A DNA stretch of 64,000 nucleotides from Roseobacter ponti (GCF_012932215.1 NZ_CP048788.1:1550001-1614000), one strand, 5' to 3'. Positions 36,007 through 45,827 are shown, counted from the first letter of the stretch. The notes: a model not told the origin generated them from the sequence alone. Made by a program: numbers and translations.

Positions 36007-39000
36007 TCAGTCGCCGCTCAGTCGGTCCAGTATCGCCCTTGCATCGAGAAGATCCGGCGTGTCAAAACCTTCGGTGAACTGATCCAGCGTTGTGCGCAGC
36101 AAAGTGCACGCATGTTCAGGCTGGCTTACACTCAGACAGTCTGCGAGCGTCGTGGCAACCCGCAACTCCCAGGATAGTGACTGCTGCACCTGCGCGGCCT
36201 CATACGCCATTTTCAGTTGCGCTTCTGCCTCCGTCGCACGATCCGATTTCATCAGCACTTTCCCGTAGATGCGCCGCAGTTCGGGAAGGTGCGCATTTTC
36301 CCGGTACGTCTCGATCTGACGGATGCTCTGTTCGATCATCTGCAACGCCTTGTCGATATCACCGGTTTCGGCCCGGGCTTCGGCTTCCCGCGTGCGCAGA
36401 TAGCTGAGCCAGACGCGGTGGCCGGTCTTGTGAAACCGGTGGATCGCGCGGTTCAGCAGATCTGCGCTCTCGTCGTACCGGCCGAGGTGAAAAAGCGCCA
36501 GACCGCGGTTAATCGGCACCATGACTTTGGTCATCACCGCAAGACCATGCTGCGTGCCGATGCGCTCCGCCTCATCGGCGCGGTCCATCAGCGATTGCGG
36601 ATCCCGCAGGTATTCAAAGACCTGGGCGCCAAGCGTGAGCGAGAAAGTCGTATCAAAGGGGTGGCCGCGCCGGCGCGAGTTCTGGTCTTTTTCGTCGCTG
36701 ACCACACGCGCCTGATCCGGAAAACCGGTCATCCACAGGATCTGTGAGCGGTAAACACCTTCGCCGCTGAAGGGATCGTTGTTGGTTGTCGTGGTGATGT
36801 TGTGATGAGCCACAGGATCGTAAAGCCTGCGCACCCGGTCCCCCGATTTAAGAGCCTCGCGAAATTCCCCGCGCCAGAAATACGCCGACGACGACGCTCG
36901 ATGCCCCATGATCACCAGTTCTTCGTCGCCTTTGGCCTCGCCGATATCAAGCAGTTGCCGCGCGCAGTTCAGCGAAGAGGTCATGTCGCAGACCGAAAAA
37001 TAATGGATGTTCAGCGTGTTCAGGATCGGCAGAAAGCTGCTGTCGTGATCGAGCGCCTTGGCAAGGGCCAGTGCCGGTTCCAGAATGCCGGCGACCTCAG
37101 TTTTGCCCCAGCCATGCTGCGCCATGATCAGCGGGCCGAGTTGTTTGCGCACTTCAAGCTCAAGCTGCTGCACGGCTGCTGAATTGCCCAGCGTACCGAC
37201 CAGCTTCAGCGCCTTCTCGAAATAGGAGATGCCCTCGACACTCGCAAAGCGCCTGACCGCCATTTCACCGGCTTTTGTGTAATACTCGGCGGCTTTCAGG
37301 CTGAGGGATGCCTGCTCGAAATGCTGGGCAAGGATCTCCGGGGCGGACCGTGCGGTCTCGCCGTTCTGCTCTTCAAAACCTTTTGCGATTTTGCCGTGTA
37401 AGGCTTTGCGGATACTGCGCAGAAGCGAGTCTCGGGCTGCATCCTGCACAAGCGCATGTTTAAATACATAGCTGGCCGATGGCCCCTGGCCGGACTGATA
37501 GGCAAGACCCAGTTCCGTAAGCCGGCTCAGGCCGTTTTCCAGCGCCTGTTCGCTGATCAGATTGAGCGATCTGAGAAAGCTGTGATCAAATTCGCGGCCG
37601 ATCACGGCACCGATCTGCGCCACTTCCTTGGCCTCCGCCGACCTGTCCAGTCGCGCCATGATGAGCTCGCGCAGCGTGCCGGGAATGCTCAGCGCAATAA
37701 GCTCGTCATCTGTTTCGGGCAGCTTGCCGGAGACGGTGTTGCTGATCGTTTCCAGAACGGTCCGGGTCAGCTCTTCCACAAAAAGCGGGACACCTTCGGA
37801 GCGCTCGGCAATATGCGAAATGACTTTGGCAGACAGGCTGTTTTCGCTGTCGATGCTGCGGGCAAGCTCCACGCAGTTTGCCGGATCGAGTTTGCCGAGG
37901 GTCAGCTGTGTAACGTCCGTTTCCGCGACCCAGGCCGCGTCAAATTCGGGGCGGTGCGTGGCCACGATCATAATGAAACTGTCTTTGACGCGCGACAGCT
38001 GATCCATCAGAACGGCGACCGTCGACGGATCGGCCCAGTGAATGTCTTCGTAAAGCAGCACGGTCGGGCCAACGGACCAGTTGCGCGACAACAGCCGCGA
38101 AACAAGGGAGCGTGTCTTCTCACCGGCGGCACCTGCGGAGAGTTCAATCGGTCCGAAGCGCGCCTCGTAAGGAACAGACAGCACCGAGGCCAGCAGCCGC
38201 ACCTCATCCTCGTCGCCGCCGAATTCATCCACGATCAGCAGGGAGATTTTCTGCAGCTTGCGGTCATCCGTGTCGTCGTCCCTGATGCCGGCCAGCTCGC
38301 GCAGCTGCGGTTTGAGCGGGTGATAGGCGCTGTTGAAATAAAACGCAGAGCACTGGATGCTGATGGCGCCCACGCCCTGTGCGCGCACCGCAGAGGCAAA
38401 GGAGTTCAGCAGGCGGCTTTTACCTATCCCGGGGTCGCCGTTGAGAATAGCGGCCATACCGGTTTCTGATCGCCGGACCGTTTCCCATTTCTTGAGCAGC
38501 AGCGCATTTTCACTGTCACGACCGACCATCGCGGGCGCGCTGATCTGCGACCAGGCTGCAAAGCGGGTCTGTGCCATACCGGGGCCGAGCACCCGAAACG
38601 TACGGACGGGCGCAGAGAACCCTTTGAATTCGAGACCGCCAAGGTCCTTATACTCAAACCAGCCACGTGCCATGCGCCGGACGTCCTCGCTGACCAGAAC
38701 GGTGCCGGGGTCAGCGGCTGCTTCGAGGCGTGCGGCAAGGTTGAGGCAATCCCCCGTCAGCCGGTCGCGCCCGGAGCCGACGACTACGATGCCGGAGGCG
38801 ATCCCGATCCGCACATTGAGCGTTTCGCCGTCTGGCAGGCGAATGGACCGCATCCGCCGGATCATCTCAAGGCTTGTCCGTATTGCACGCTCCGCCTCGC
38901 TCTCATGGGCAAAGGGATAGCCGAATATCGCAATGATCCCGTCACCCTGTTTCTGAAAAACATAGCCTTCGTAACGGGATACGCAGATCGTGCAGACGTC

Positions 39001-39348
39001 TTCATACTGACGTACGATTGCTTCGAGATCTTCGGCATCGATGCGCTGGGAAAGTGCTGTATATCCGACGACATCGCAGAAAAGTGCAACCACCTGCCGC
39101 CGTTCGCCTGTGACGACATCAAAATGCTCCTGCGGCGGAGCGGCAGAGGCCGGCTCGTTCAGAAGCGCGTTGAGGATTTTTTTCCGGGGTCCGAGGGCAA
39201 TGCCGAGCTCTCTGAGATCTTCATCCGTCAGGAGCCGCAGCGCGTCGCCGTCAATTTCGTTTTCCACAAAGGCGGGCAGCAGCCGCTCGAGACCCAGTAC
39301 GGCAAGCCAGGCCTCCACGTCCGTATGTGGTTCCCCGTCACGGGACAT
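36007..39348 (-). CDS. SAM domain - class III cyclase - ATPase - TPR regulator
   Basis: 1113 residues from ATG 39348, with GGAGG 8 bases upstream. Residues 8-65 are a SAM (sterile alpha motif) domain. Residues 85-250 are a cyclase homology domain with metal Asp D92 and D136, and N203 and R207. Residue 132, where the purine-binding Lys (four before the second Asp) is expected, is Gln, with Lys beside it, so activity and substrate are uncertain. An AAA_16-type ATPase follows, with Walker A NGDPGIGKSRL and Walker B VLLYEDIHWAD. The C-terminal 450 residues are TPR-like helical repeats. The start lies 11 bp inside the upstream flavoprotein gene, tying this regulator to the LodA-type operon. Confidence 0.87.
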   Translation of the reverse strand: MSRDGEPHTDVEAWLAVLGLERLLPAFVENEIDGDALRLLTDEDLRELGIALGPRKKILNALLNEPASAAPPQEHFDVVTGERRQVVALFCDVVGYTALSQRIDAEDLEAIVRQYEDVCTICVSRYEGYVFQKQGDGIIAIFGYPFAHESEAERAIRTSLEMIRRMRSIRLPDGETLNVRIGIASGIVVVGSGRDRLTGDCLNLAARLEAAADPGTVLVSEDVRRMARGWFEYKDLGGLEFKGFSAPVRTFRVLGPGMAQTRFAAWSQISAPAMVGRDSENALLLKKWETVRRSETGMAAILNGDPGIGKSRLLNSFASAVRAQGVGAISIQCSAFYFNSAYHPLKPQLRELAGIRDDDTDDRKLQKISLLIVDEFGGDEDEVRLLASVLSVPYEARFGPIELSAGAAGEKTRSLVSRLLSRNWSVGPTVLLYEDIHWADPSTVAVLMDQLSRVKDSFIMIVATHRPEFDAAWVAETDVTQLTLGKLDPANCVELARSIDSENSLSAKVISHIAERSEGVPLFVEELTRTVLETISNTVSGKLPETDDELIALSIPGTLRELIMARLDRSAEAKEVAQIGAVIGREFDHSFLRSLNLISEQALENGLSRLTELGLAYQSGQGPSASYVFKHALVQDAARDSLLRSIRKALHGKIAKGFEEQNGETARSAPEILAQHFEQASLSLKAAEYYTKAGEMAVRRFASVEGISYFEKALKLVGTLGNSAAVQQLELEVRKQLGPLIMAQHGWGKTEVAGILEPALALAKALDHDSSFLPILNTLNIHYFSVCDMTSSLNCARQLLDIGEAKGDEELVIMGHRASSSAYFWRGEFREALKSGDRVRRLYDPVAHHNITTTTNNDPFSGEGVYRSQILWMTGFPDQARVVSDEKDQNSRRRGHPFDTTFSLTLGAQVFEYLRDPQSLMDRADEAERIGTQHGLAVMTKVMVPINRGLALFHLGRYDESADLLNRAIHRFHKTGHRVWLSYLRTREAEARAETGDIDKALQMIEQSIRQIETYRENAHLPELRRIYGKVLMKSDRATEAEAQLKMAYEAAQVQQSLSWELRVATTLADCLSVSQPEHACTLLRTTLDQFTEGFDTPDLLDARAILDRLSGD

Positions 39349-40720
39349 GTTCCGCACCTCCGTGGTTCAGCAGCCAGGCGAGAATGGCCATTCCGGTCCG
39401 GACCGGGACCATATCAGACCAGTCGTCGGCGATCTGTAACCCGTTCTTATTGCCCGGGAAGCGCCGTATCAACGGGGCGAGCTCAACTCCGCTCAGATAA
39501 GTGACGGGTCCGTCAAACGCGGGATGCGTCACGGTCGGGCGGCTGACCACATACTCCGTGTCCAGTGTCGGCCTGTCGGTCACATCCAGTTCCGGGGCAA
39601 GGCGCAGTGTGCCCGTGCTCAGTTCACGAACGCCTGCGGCAGGGGGTGGTTCCGCCACGGGTGTGCCCGCGCGCGGTGTCCAGAAAGGCCCGGGAAAGCG
39701 TTCTGCGACGCTGTGGTAATACCCCGCCGCCCACTCTTCGTGCCGCTGCGATGTGCGGCTGAGTGTGTCGCGGTAAAAGGCCATGGCGAGTGCTGCGTCC
39801 TGCGGCCTTCGCAGCAGCGTATTGGCGCAGATGGCACCTGCCAGCGCGCCCTGAACGGACTTCTGCACACCGCTCGATGAGACCGGATCGATGGCCAGTG
39901 CGGCATCACCGAGGCGGATCATGCACGGTCCGATAACTTCCGTGTCCAGATAGGGGGTGGCATCGGTCGCTCCGGGCCGTCCGCGCAGGCGGGCACCCTG
40001 AAGGGTGTCGTCCTGTCCGTATCCGGAGAGCAGCTGCCGCAAACGGTCTGCAGTGTCGCGCCCGGGGCGCCTGCGCAGCTCTGAAGGGTCTGCAAAAATC
40101 AGCGTATTATAAAGCCCGCAGGGCAGAGGAACGCCCCAGAACCAGCCACCGGGTCCTGCGCGCAACTGCGGCCCGGGCCCTGCTCCGGGCAGCTCCCAGT
40201 AGCCATAAAGGGCAATTGTTTTGTTGTGAGAATAGCGGCGTTTTGCGGCGCGCCCGCCGGATCTCCCGGTGGCGATGGCCAGAAAGTCCGCCGTCAGCGT
40301 CACGTCACCTTCCGGGCCGGCGATCTCAAGCTGCCAGTGTCCTCTGTTCCGTCCGGCGCTTATCAGGCGCGCAGGCTGCAGCAGTTCCACCCCTGACCCG
40401 CAGGCATGTCGCAGAAGTTCAGCATCAAAGGCGCAGCGGTCCACGGTCAGACCACCGGCGCCCCGCATGTCTCTGAGGGTTGCGGGGCCGTCCCAGTCGA
40501 TCAGCACCGATGAGACCGGATTGGCGCCACTGGCCTGCGGCACATGCCCGGCACCGGCAACCTGCAGCAGATCCGGCACGCCGGGCGACAGGCTCTCACC
40601 GAGGCGGGCGCGCGGGAAATCAGCCATTTCGATCAGGTGAACCCTGTGGCCAAGACCGGCCATCCGCGCGGCGAATACACTGCCCGCAGGTCCACCGCCG
40701 ATGACCACAACACGCGCCAC
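39338..40720 (-). CDS. FAD-dependent monooxygenase, LodB/QhpG-like
   Basis: 460 residues from a GTG start, 3 bp after the radical SAM gene. The Rossmann FAD site is IGGGPAGSVFAARM at residues 7-20, and GDAALAIDPVSSSG is the second FAD motif. The family is that of tryptophan halogenases and geranylgeranyl-reductase-like flavoproteins. It also contains LodB and QhpG, which hydroxylate the precursor Trp during cysteine-tryptophylquinone formation. It lacks an obvious halogenase WxWxIP motif. In this operon the natural target is the LodA-like protein encoded two genes upstream. Confidence 0.82.
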   Translation of the reverse strand: MARVVVIGGGPAGSVFAARMAGLGHRVHLIEMADFPRARLGESLSPGVPDLLQVAGAGHVPQASGANPVSSVLIDWDGPATLRDMRGAGGLTVDRCAFDAELLRHACGSGVELLQPARLISAGRNRGHWQLEIAGPEGDVTLTADFLAIATGRSGGRAAKRRYSHNKTIALYGYWELPGAGPGPQLRAGPGGWFWGVPLPCGLYNTLIFADPSELRRRPGRDTADRLRQLLSGYGQDDTLQGARLRGRPGATDATPYLDTEVIGPCMIRLGDAALAIDPVSSSGVQKSVQGALAGAICANTLLRRPQDAALAMAFYRDTLSRTSQRHEEWAAGYYHSVAERFPGPFWTPRAGTPVAEPPPAAGVRELSTGTLRLAPELDVTDRPTLDTEYVVSRPTVTHPAFDGPVTYLSGVELAPLIRRFPGNKNGLQIADDWSDMVPVRTGMAILAWLLNHGGAEHVP

Positions 40721-40723
40721 AGA

Positions 40724-42064
40724 TCAGAGCCCGCCGGTCGTCTGCTCGCGGGAAGACAGACGCAGCCAGGCACCAATGCAGTAATGCAGCCAGCCACGAA
40801 TGAAATCACAGGCCGGGCGACCACGGCTGATCACCTCGTGATGACAGCCACCACCGCAGAGGTACCTTGCCCAGCAGGTGTTGCAGGGTGCCTGCTGGTG
40901 CACGTGCCGGCTGGTGAGCCAGGCGTTGCGGATGTCGGGGTCAATGCCGCCGGTGAGCGTGCCCATTGCGCCCTCTTCGTCGCCGACAAACCGGTGACAG
41001 GCCGCAAGATCACCGTCCGCAGAGACGCCAAGGTATCCCGCACCCGCGCCGCAGGGGTAGGGGCGGTGCGTGCCCCTGCCGATTTCATTCAGCGCGTTCA
41101 GCATATTGGCGAAAGGGTACCGCTCTCCGGCAAGGGTTTTTTGCTCGAAGACCTCGCCGCATTCGATCATTGCTCCGAGCATGCGCTCAAGGTCGGGACT
41201 TTGCATTTCACCCTGACCGTTGGGAGAAGACAGCATCGGCGAAAAGCCGACGTTGTGAAATCCGGCCGAGATAAAGTCATCCAGCGTCGTGGCCAGGTTC
41301 AGATTTGCCGGCGTGACCGTAACGCGCGCGCTGACCTGCATCCTGCTTTGCCGGCGCAACAGCGGCGACAGTCGTTTCATGATCGTATCGAATGAACCGC
41401 GCCCGCCGCGATAGGGGCGCAGGGCGTCGTGTTGCGCGCGCGGACCATCGAGGCTGACGGTGACGGCAAATCCGTGCTCTTCAAAGAAATCCGCATCATC
41501 TTCGTTCAGCAGAGTGCCGTTCGTTGTGATCGAAAACCCTGCTGTCAGGCCGCGTGCTGCGGCCTCCTGTTGTGCATAAAGCGTGGCTTCACGCAGAACC
41601 GGGCGGTTTACCAGCGGCTCGCCGCCCAGAAAAGCGATGTTGATCCGCGAGCCGGCGCCGGCCTCCGCCACCAGCAGATCAATCGCGCGCTTTGCGTTTT
41701 CAGATGGCATGTTTTTCGGCGTCTGACCAAATTCGCCCTGCCGGGCGTAGCAGTAGGTACAGCCGAGATTGCACTTCTGCGCGATTGCCAGCGAAATCGC
41801 CTGCAGCGGTGGGTCCTGCACCGGCGTATCATCCACAAAGGGCGCCCCGTCCAGACCCAGCCGCTGCATCAGCGCTTCAACCGCTGCTCGGTCCTGCGAC
41901 AGACGCGCTGTCTCAAACTCTGCAAACAACGGCGCTCCGACTTCGAAAATCCGGCTGCCGTCGGCCAGAAAGACATGTCCGCCGGTTTCCGATGGCAGCA
42001 GGTGCAGGGCCGGGATCGCGGGCGCCGCGGCCTGCATCATGTCGCGGGCTCTGTCGGCGCTCAT
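40724..42064 (-). CDS. SPASM-type radical SAM enzyme
   Basis: 446 residues. The radical SAM cluster is bound by C98, C102 and C105 (CNLGCTYCY); GGEPL, the SAM-binding motif, follows. The C-terminal SPASM region holds the auxiliary-cluster Cys: CGAGAG, AACHRF, CNTCWARYLCGGGC and a late Cys. Such enzymes modify peptides and proteins, for example thioether cross-links in QhpC or formylglycine in sulfatases. The N-terminal 85 residues may bind the target. The start overlaps the LodA stop by 4 bp (ATGA); an earlier in-frame start at 42130 would lie well inside that gene. LodA itself is not known to need such an enzyme, so its role here is open. Confidence 0.87.
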   Translation of the reverse strand: MSADRARDMMQAAAPAIPALHLLPSETGGHVFLADGSRIFEVGAPLFAEFETARLSQDRAAVEALMQRLGLDGAPFVDDTPVQDPPLQAISLAIAQKCNLGCTYCYARQGEFGQTPKNMPSENAKRAIDLLVAEAGAGSRINIAFLGGEPLVNRPVLREATLYAQQEAAARGLTAGFSITTNGTLLNEDDADFFEEHGFAVTVSLDGPRAQHDALRPYRGGRGSFDTIMKRLSPLLRRQSRMQVSARVTVTPANLNLATTLDDFISAGFHNVGFSPMLSSPNGQGEMQSPDLERMLGAMIECGEVFEQKTLAGERYPFANMLNALNEIGRGTHRPYPCGAGAGYLGVSADGDLAACHRFVGDEEGAMGTLTGGIDPDIRNAWLTSRHVHQQAPCNTCWARYLCGGGCHHEVISRGRPACDFIRGWLHYCIGAWLRLSSREQTTGGL

Positions 42065-44343
42065 TTGCCGTCCTGACTTTCGCCGGGTGCATCGCAGCCG
42101 CTGATCTGAAACCGCAGCAGGATCTCCCATCGGCGGAACAGATCATCGTAGTCGATAAGCCGCGAATCCACATAGTCGTCGGGTACGTAGTCTCCGGTGC
42201 GGCGGCGCTGCAGCCAGTTATCCCCGCTGCTCAGCCCGTCCGGGCCCATTTCGGCATTCACAAAGTCAGGACGCGCCGAGGCCCAGTAATAACAGGAACA
42301 TTCGCGGTAATCATTCTGCCAGGGAGAGCACAGGCCCTGGGTCAGTTCCCCTGCATCGGCGAGCGCCCGGGAGATGAGCACGCTCTCATCCACCCCGATG
42401 TCACCCTGATCGCCGTCATCAAAGAAGTGCCGTACTTCCAGTTCCATGACGATCTGATTGCGCCGGTCGCCGGGTGTGAAAACCTGATACTCTTTTGCGG
42501 GCTCCCGGGTGAAAATGCACCTGACTGTCTTGCCCTGATAGCCGGCAATCACCGGGGCCAGCGCATTCGACCATTCGAGCGGCGCGCGCCCGGCGGGGTT
42601 CATGTCTGTCGTCTGCAGGATCATGTTTTTGGGATCGGATGGTGCCGGCCCGACAATCGGCGCGGTGAACTGGATGTATTTCTTCCCGAGCTTTACCGCC
42701 ATCAGACGATGGCCTGTCAGATTGAAATCCAGCGACGCATCGCAGGTCACCACAAGGTTGTCGTACTCGCGCAGCGTGACACCTGTGAACAACCGGCGCC
42801 AGACCGCGCGGAAATCCATCTCAAGCCCCGGACAGCAATTGGCAACAGAGCTTGAGGGTGTGGAACTGATCGGGTTGCCCTGAGGTTTATAACTGATCAT
42901 CGCTGTGCGGTTTTTAGGCTGCAGCAACGGTTTATCGTCAGAGGCGGGCAGGGGCTCAGGTTCTGCGTTACTGTACCCCAGCAGTGCGGCCGCCCGTTCG
43001 ATGGTTGCGATCTGGCGATGGGTCAGCGCGAGGTATCCGTTGTCGGCCCCGCACATCATCGCGGGCATTTTACGGCGTCCGTGGTCGGTGAAGTCGGAGA
43101 CCTCATCGGGACGTCTGATCACATTGGCAAACCAGGCCTCAGAGCCGCCCTTCAGCGCCGCATAGACCTGGGCGTGCAGTTGCGAAATGGCGAGCGTGTC
43201 CACGGTCTGTGGCGGCATGACCGGGCGCAGGGCCCGTTCTGTATCTGCGGATTCCTCCTGTGGCATCGAATCGAGTGTCAGCGCGGATCGCCCTTTGAAA
43301 TCGTTGCCGTTCATCACCGTCAGGTTCATGAAGCGCACGGTTTCAAAGGCCCGGCGCACGATGTCGATGGCACGGGCGCGCGTCATTTCGGGCGCTTCAT
43401 CGTCTGCGAGGCCAGGGCCTTCAAGGACCTGTTCGAGATCATCCGTGAGGGTGCGCAGGAAGATCGCATCAGGCGCGATATCGGGCGGGCCCGCACAGAT
43501 CCGCGCCGTCGATGCCGCCAGTGTGCTGCCGTCCGCGGCGGTGATCTTTACGGTGATGAAACCGTCGCAGGAATCGTCGAAATAGCCGCGGCTCACTGCG
43601 ATATTGTTATTCAGCCAGGACGGTGCGGGCGATGAGATCGCATAGAGAGAGGGTGGCAGCGTCTCGTTGTAGTACCCCAGCTCTTTGAATGCATCGTCGT
43701 CGGCATCGAACCCGACCCAGTTGCCTTTTGCATAGATGCGCTGATCCGCGGAGACGACATCACCGTCTGTGATGTCCTTGCCCTCCTCTGCCACCGGTCC
43801 GTAGATCCGGCCGGCACCGGGGGTGAACCTGGCGCGGATCTGCGGGAAGTCTTTTGTGGGCCTGATATAGCGCACGCGCCCGAAATCGATGAATCCGTCC
43901 GGGGTGAAATTGGGCGCTTTGCCCCGCAGAACCAGCGGGTCATGGCCTTTGCAGGTGCCTTTGAAAGCCACCTTGTCTTTGGGGTCATTTGTTCGGCGAA
44001 AGACCTTGTGATTGGCAACCTCAACCGACCATGACACCTCTGCGCCCGCCGGCAGATCGTCTGTGCTCAGGGGTCGCAGCGTGTCGCCGTCGTGAATGAA
44101 TACTTCCAGAAAGGGCGCAACCGGCCGGATGTGGTCACCATCGCGGAATGTGATCGTGTCGGGCGTGCTCTGGCTGAGGCTGCCATCCGCGGCCACCTCA
44201 AATGTCGGCTCAGGCAGAATTTTCCGGTAGCCCAGCGGATCGTCCGGATCGTCACCAAGTGTAAAACTCTCAACAGGCTTTTGCGAAGAACCAAAGCGAC
44301 CGATTGCGACAGGCGGCAGCAGCCGGATTTTCAGATTGCTCAT
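42061..44343 (-). CDS. LodA-like quinoprotein amine/amino-acid oxidase
   Basis: 760 residues, no signal peptide. It opens with LPPVAIGRFGSSQKP and has the family stretches GDPDDPLGYRK, NPISSTPSSS, NCCPGLEMDFR and CSPWQNDYRECSCYYW. LodA (lysine 6-oxidase) and GoxA (glycine oxidase) use a cysteine-tryptophylquinone made from their own Cys and Trp, and release an aldehyde or keto acid, ammonia and hydrogen peroxide. Candidate residues here are D678-x-x-x-C682 followed by W710 or W739. The substrate cannot be read from sequence. AGGA lies 8 bases before the ATG, and the gene overlaps both neighbours by 4 bp. Confidence 0.85.
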   Translation of the reverse strand: MSNLKIRLLPPVAIGRFGSSQKPVESFTLGDDPDDPLGYRKILPEPTFEVAADGSLSQSTPDTITFRDGDHIRPVAPFLEVFIHDGDTLRPLSTDDLPAGAEVSWSVEVANHKVFRRTNDPKDKVAFKGTCKGHDPLVLRGKAPNFTPDGFIDFGRVRYIRPTKDFPQIRARFTPGAGRIYGPVAEEGKDITDGDVVSADQRIYAKGNWVGFDADDDAFKELGYYNETLPPSLYAISSPAPSWLNNNIAVSRGYFDDSCDGFITVKITAADGSTLAASTARICAGPPDIAPDAIFLRTLTDDLEQVLEGPGLADDEAPEMTRARAIDIVRRAFETVRFMNLTVMNGNDFKGRSALTLDSMPQEESADTERALRPVMPPQTVDTLAISQLHAQVYAALKGGSEAWFANVIRRPDEVSDFTDHGRRKMPAMMCGADNGYLALTHRQIATIERAAALLGYSNAEPEPLPASDDKPLLQPKNRTAMISYKPQGNPISSTPSSSVANCCPGLEMDFRAVWRRLFTGVTLREYDNLVVTCDASLDFNLTGHRLMAVKLGKKYIQFTAPIVGPAPSDPKNMILQTTDMNPAGRAPLEWSNALAPVIAGYQGKTVRCIFTREPAKEYQVFTPGDRRNQIVMELEVRHFFDDGDQGDIGVDESVLISRALADAGELTQGLCSPWQNDYRECSCYYWASARPDFVNAEMGPDGLSSGDNWLQRRRTGDYVPDDYVDSRLIDYDDLFRRWEILLRFQISGCDAPGESQDGK

Positions 44344-45827
44344 GTCAGCTGTCCTCTGGTAACGCCGAGACCGGTCAGGATCGCTTCGGTCCAGGCGAGT
44401 GTCTGTCTGTCGATCGGCAGTTGCGTGCGCAGATAGGCGGCGGCCGTGTCGTCGTCATCTGACGCCTCGAGCAGTTCTCCGGCCTGCCTGATTGCGGCCT
44501 TCACAAGTTCGCGGTGCAGCATCCAGGTCTCGACCTCTGAATGGGGCATGCGCAGATCAAAGGGCGTCTCGAAAGGCGGACCTGCGAAACGTTCGGCATC
44601 CTTGCCGGATTCGCCAAGAGGCATCTGCATCAGCAGGTTAGATACGGTTTTGATGTTGTACATTTCCGCAAAGGTCCGGTGGATGAGCATGGTCTCGCGG
44701 TCCTGCACGGGCACCCTGTGCTTTGCGCCTGATTTCAGCCGGTGCCCGAGAAAGGCAAGCAGCATCCGGTAGCGGATATTAGCAAACTTCGCCCAGCTGC
44801 GCGTTCGGGGATGGGTTATCTGCGTGCTGCCCCTGACGTCTTTGCGGACGGAGGGATTAGAGGCGACATCGCGGGCGGGCCGGAAATCATCGCCCATCTC
44901 TTTGAGCTCCTGAAAGATCACCAGAAACCTGTCGAAGTGCGAGATTTCTTCCAGTTCGGCTGTGCCCATATGCGGGGCCTCACCCTGTTCGCTGACAAGC
45001 TGCAGCGCTTTGATCGCCTCTGTGCGGGTGCCCACGGGCATCACCAGCATGTTGGTTTCATTCACTGTCTGAATATCGTCTTCCGACGTCTTTTCGGCAG
45101 GGCTGCCATCTGCTGTCAGCATCTTCGGCGCCGGCCGGTAACGGCGGCCCCAGTCATCCCAGTCAGCCTGTGCGGAGTAGGTATCTTCCTGAAAGACGCT
45201 GTCGGGAATGCGGTCTTCGTCTTTCAGCAGGTTAATGATCTCGGAATAGATAACGTCCACCGAATGAGCCTCGACATCGCGCGGCATGCGCAGATCGACC
45301 CGGCGTCTGATCTCGTCATAGTCAAAGCGTTTGTAGAGAATGTATCGTTTCGCCATTGCAGGGTGGATGCGTTTACCACCCGATGTCAGACGCGCAGCAT
45401 CGGTTTCCAGCGTTTTCAGCGGTGGCGCTTCGGTAAAGGCATAAGCGGCAACGGAGGACAGCGAAAACGGCTCAAGACGAAACGGGAAGGGATAGTATTC
45501 GACGTCCCAGGGGAAATTCTGCCGGGCGAGGTTCATCGGCGCGCCCAGCAACCGCAGGAGGTTCTGCACGGTGATGAAATGGCCCATTTCCTCACGCGCG
45601 ACGGTCAGAATATGGTCCCGCCAGCTTTCCAGCTTTTGCACAACGTCAGGCGGGTGGCCCCGTGTATCGATGGAATAGGCGGCGTAAAGATACTGCACCA
45701 TAAGGCCGTGCTCGATCTCAGCCCCCACATTCAGAAGCATCACAAGATGATCGCGCCACGAGACTTCCGGAGCCGTCCGGTCGCTGGTTTTTCCGTCGGT
45801 TGCTGATCTGGTGTCGTCGGGAGCCAT
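44340..45827 (-). CDS. Ferritin-like domain protein (VioB-type fold)
   Basis: 495 residues from ATG 45827, with AGGA 7 bases upstream. The first 200 residues resemble the ferritin-like module seen in VioB-type iminophenyl-pyruvate dimer synthases: EIEHGLMVQYLYAAYS on one helix and REEMGHFITVQNLL on another supply the Glu and His expected of a diiron or oxygen-using site. The C-terminal half is helical and unrecognised. It is first in the LodA-type operon and may handle the reactive imine or peroxide, or help build the quinone. Divergent from the RidA gene. Confidence 0.8.
   Translation of the reverse strand: MAPDDTRSATDGKTSDRTAPEVSWRDHLVMLLNVGAEIEHGLMVQYLYAAYSIDTRGHPPDVVQKLESWRDHILTVAREEMGHFITVQNLLRLLGAPMNLARQNFPWDVEYYPFPFRLEPFSLSSVAAYAFTEAPPLKTLETDAARLTSGGKRIHPAMAKRYILYKRFDYDEIRRRVDLRMPRDVEAHSVDVIYSEIINLLKDEDRIPDSVFQEDTYSAQADWDDWGRRYRPAPKMLTADGSPAEKTSEDDIQTVNETNMLVMPVGTRTEAIKALQLVSEQGEAPHMGTAELEEISHFDRFLVIFQELKEMGDDFRPARDVASNPSVRKDVRGSTQITHPRTRSWAKFANIRYRMLLAFLGHRLKSGAKHRVPVQDRETMLIHRTFAEMYNIKTVSNLLMQMPLGESGKDAERFAGPPFETPFDLRMPHSEVETWMLHRELVKAAIRQAGELLEASDDDDTAAAYLRTQLPIDRQTLAWTEAILTGLGVTRGQLT

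Noticed and set aside
39338-45827. Quinohaemoprotein amine dehydrogenase (qhp) operon
   Set aside because: Radical SAM and flavoprotein genes fit, but there is no QhpA dihaem subunit, QhpB propeller or small QhpC, and the large subunit is LodA-like.
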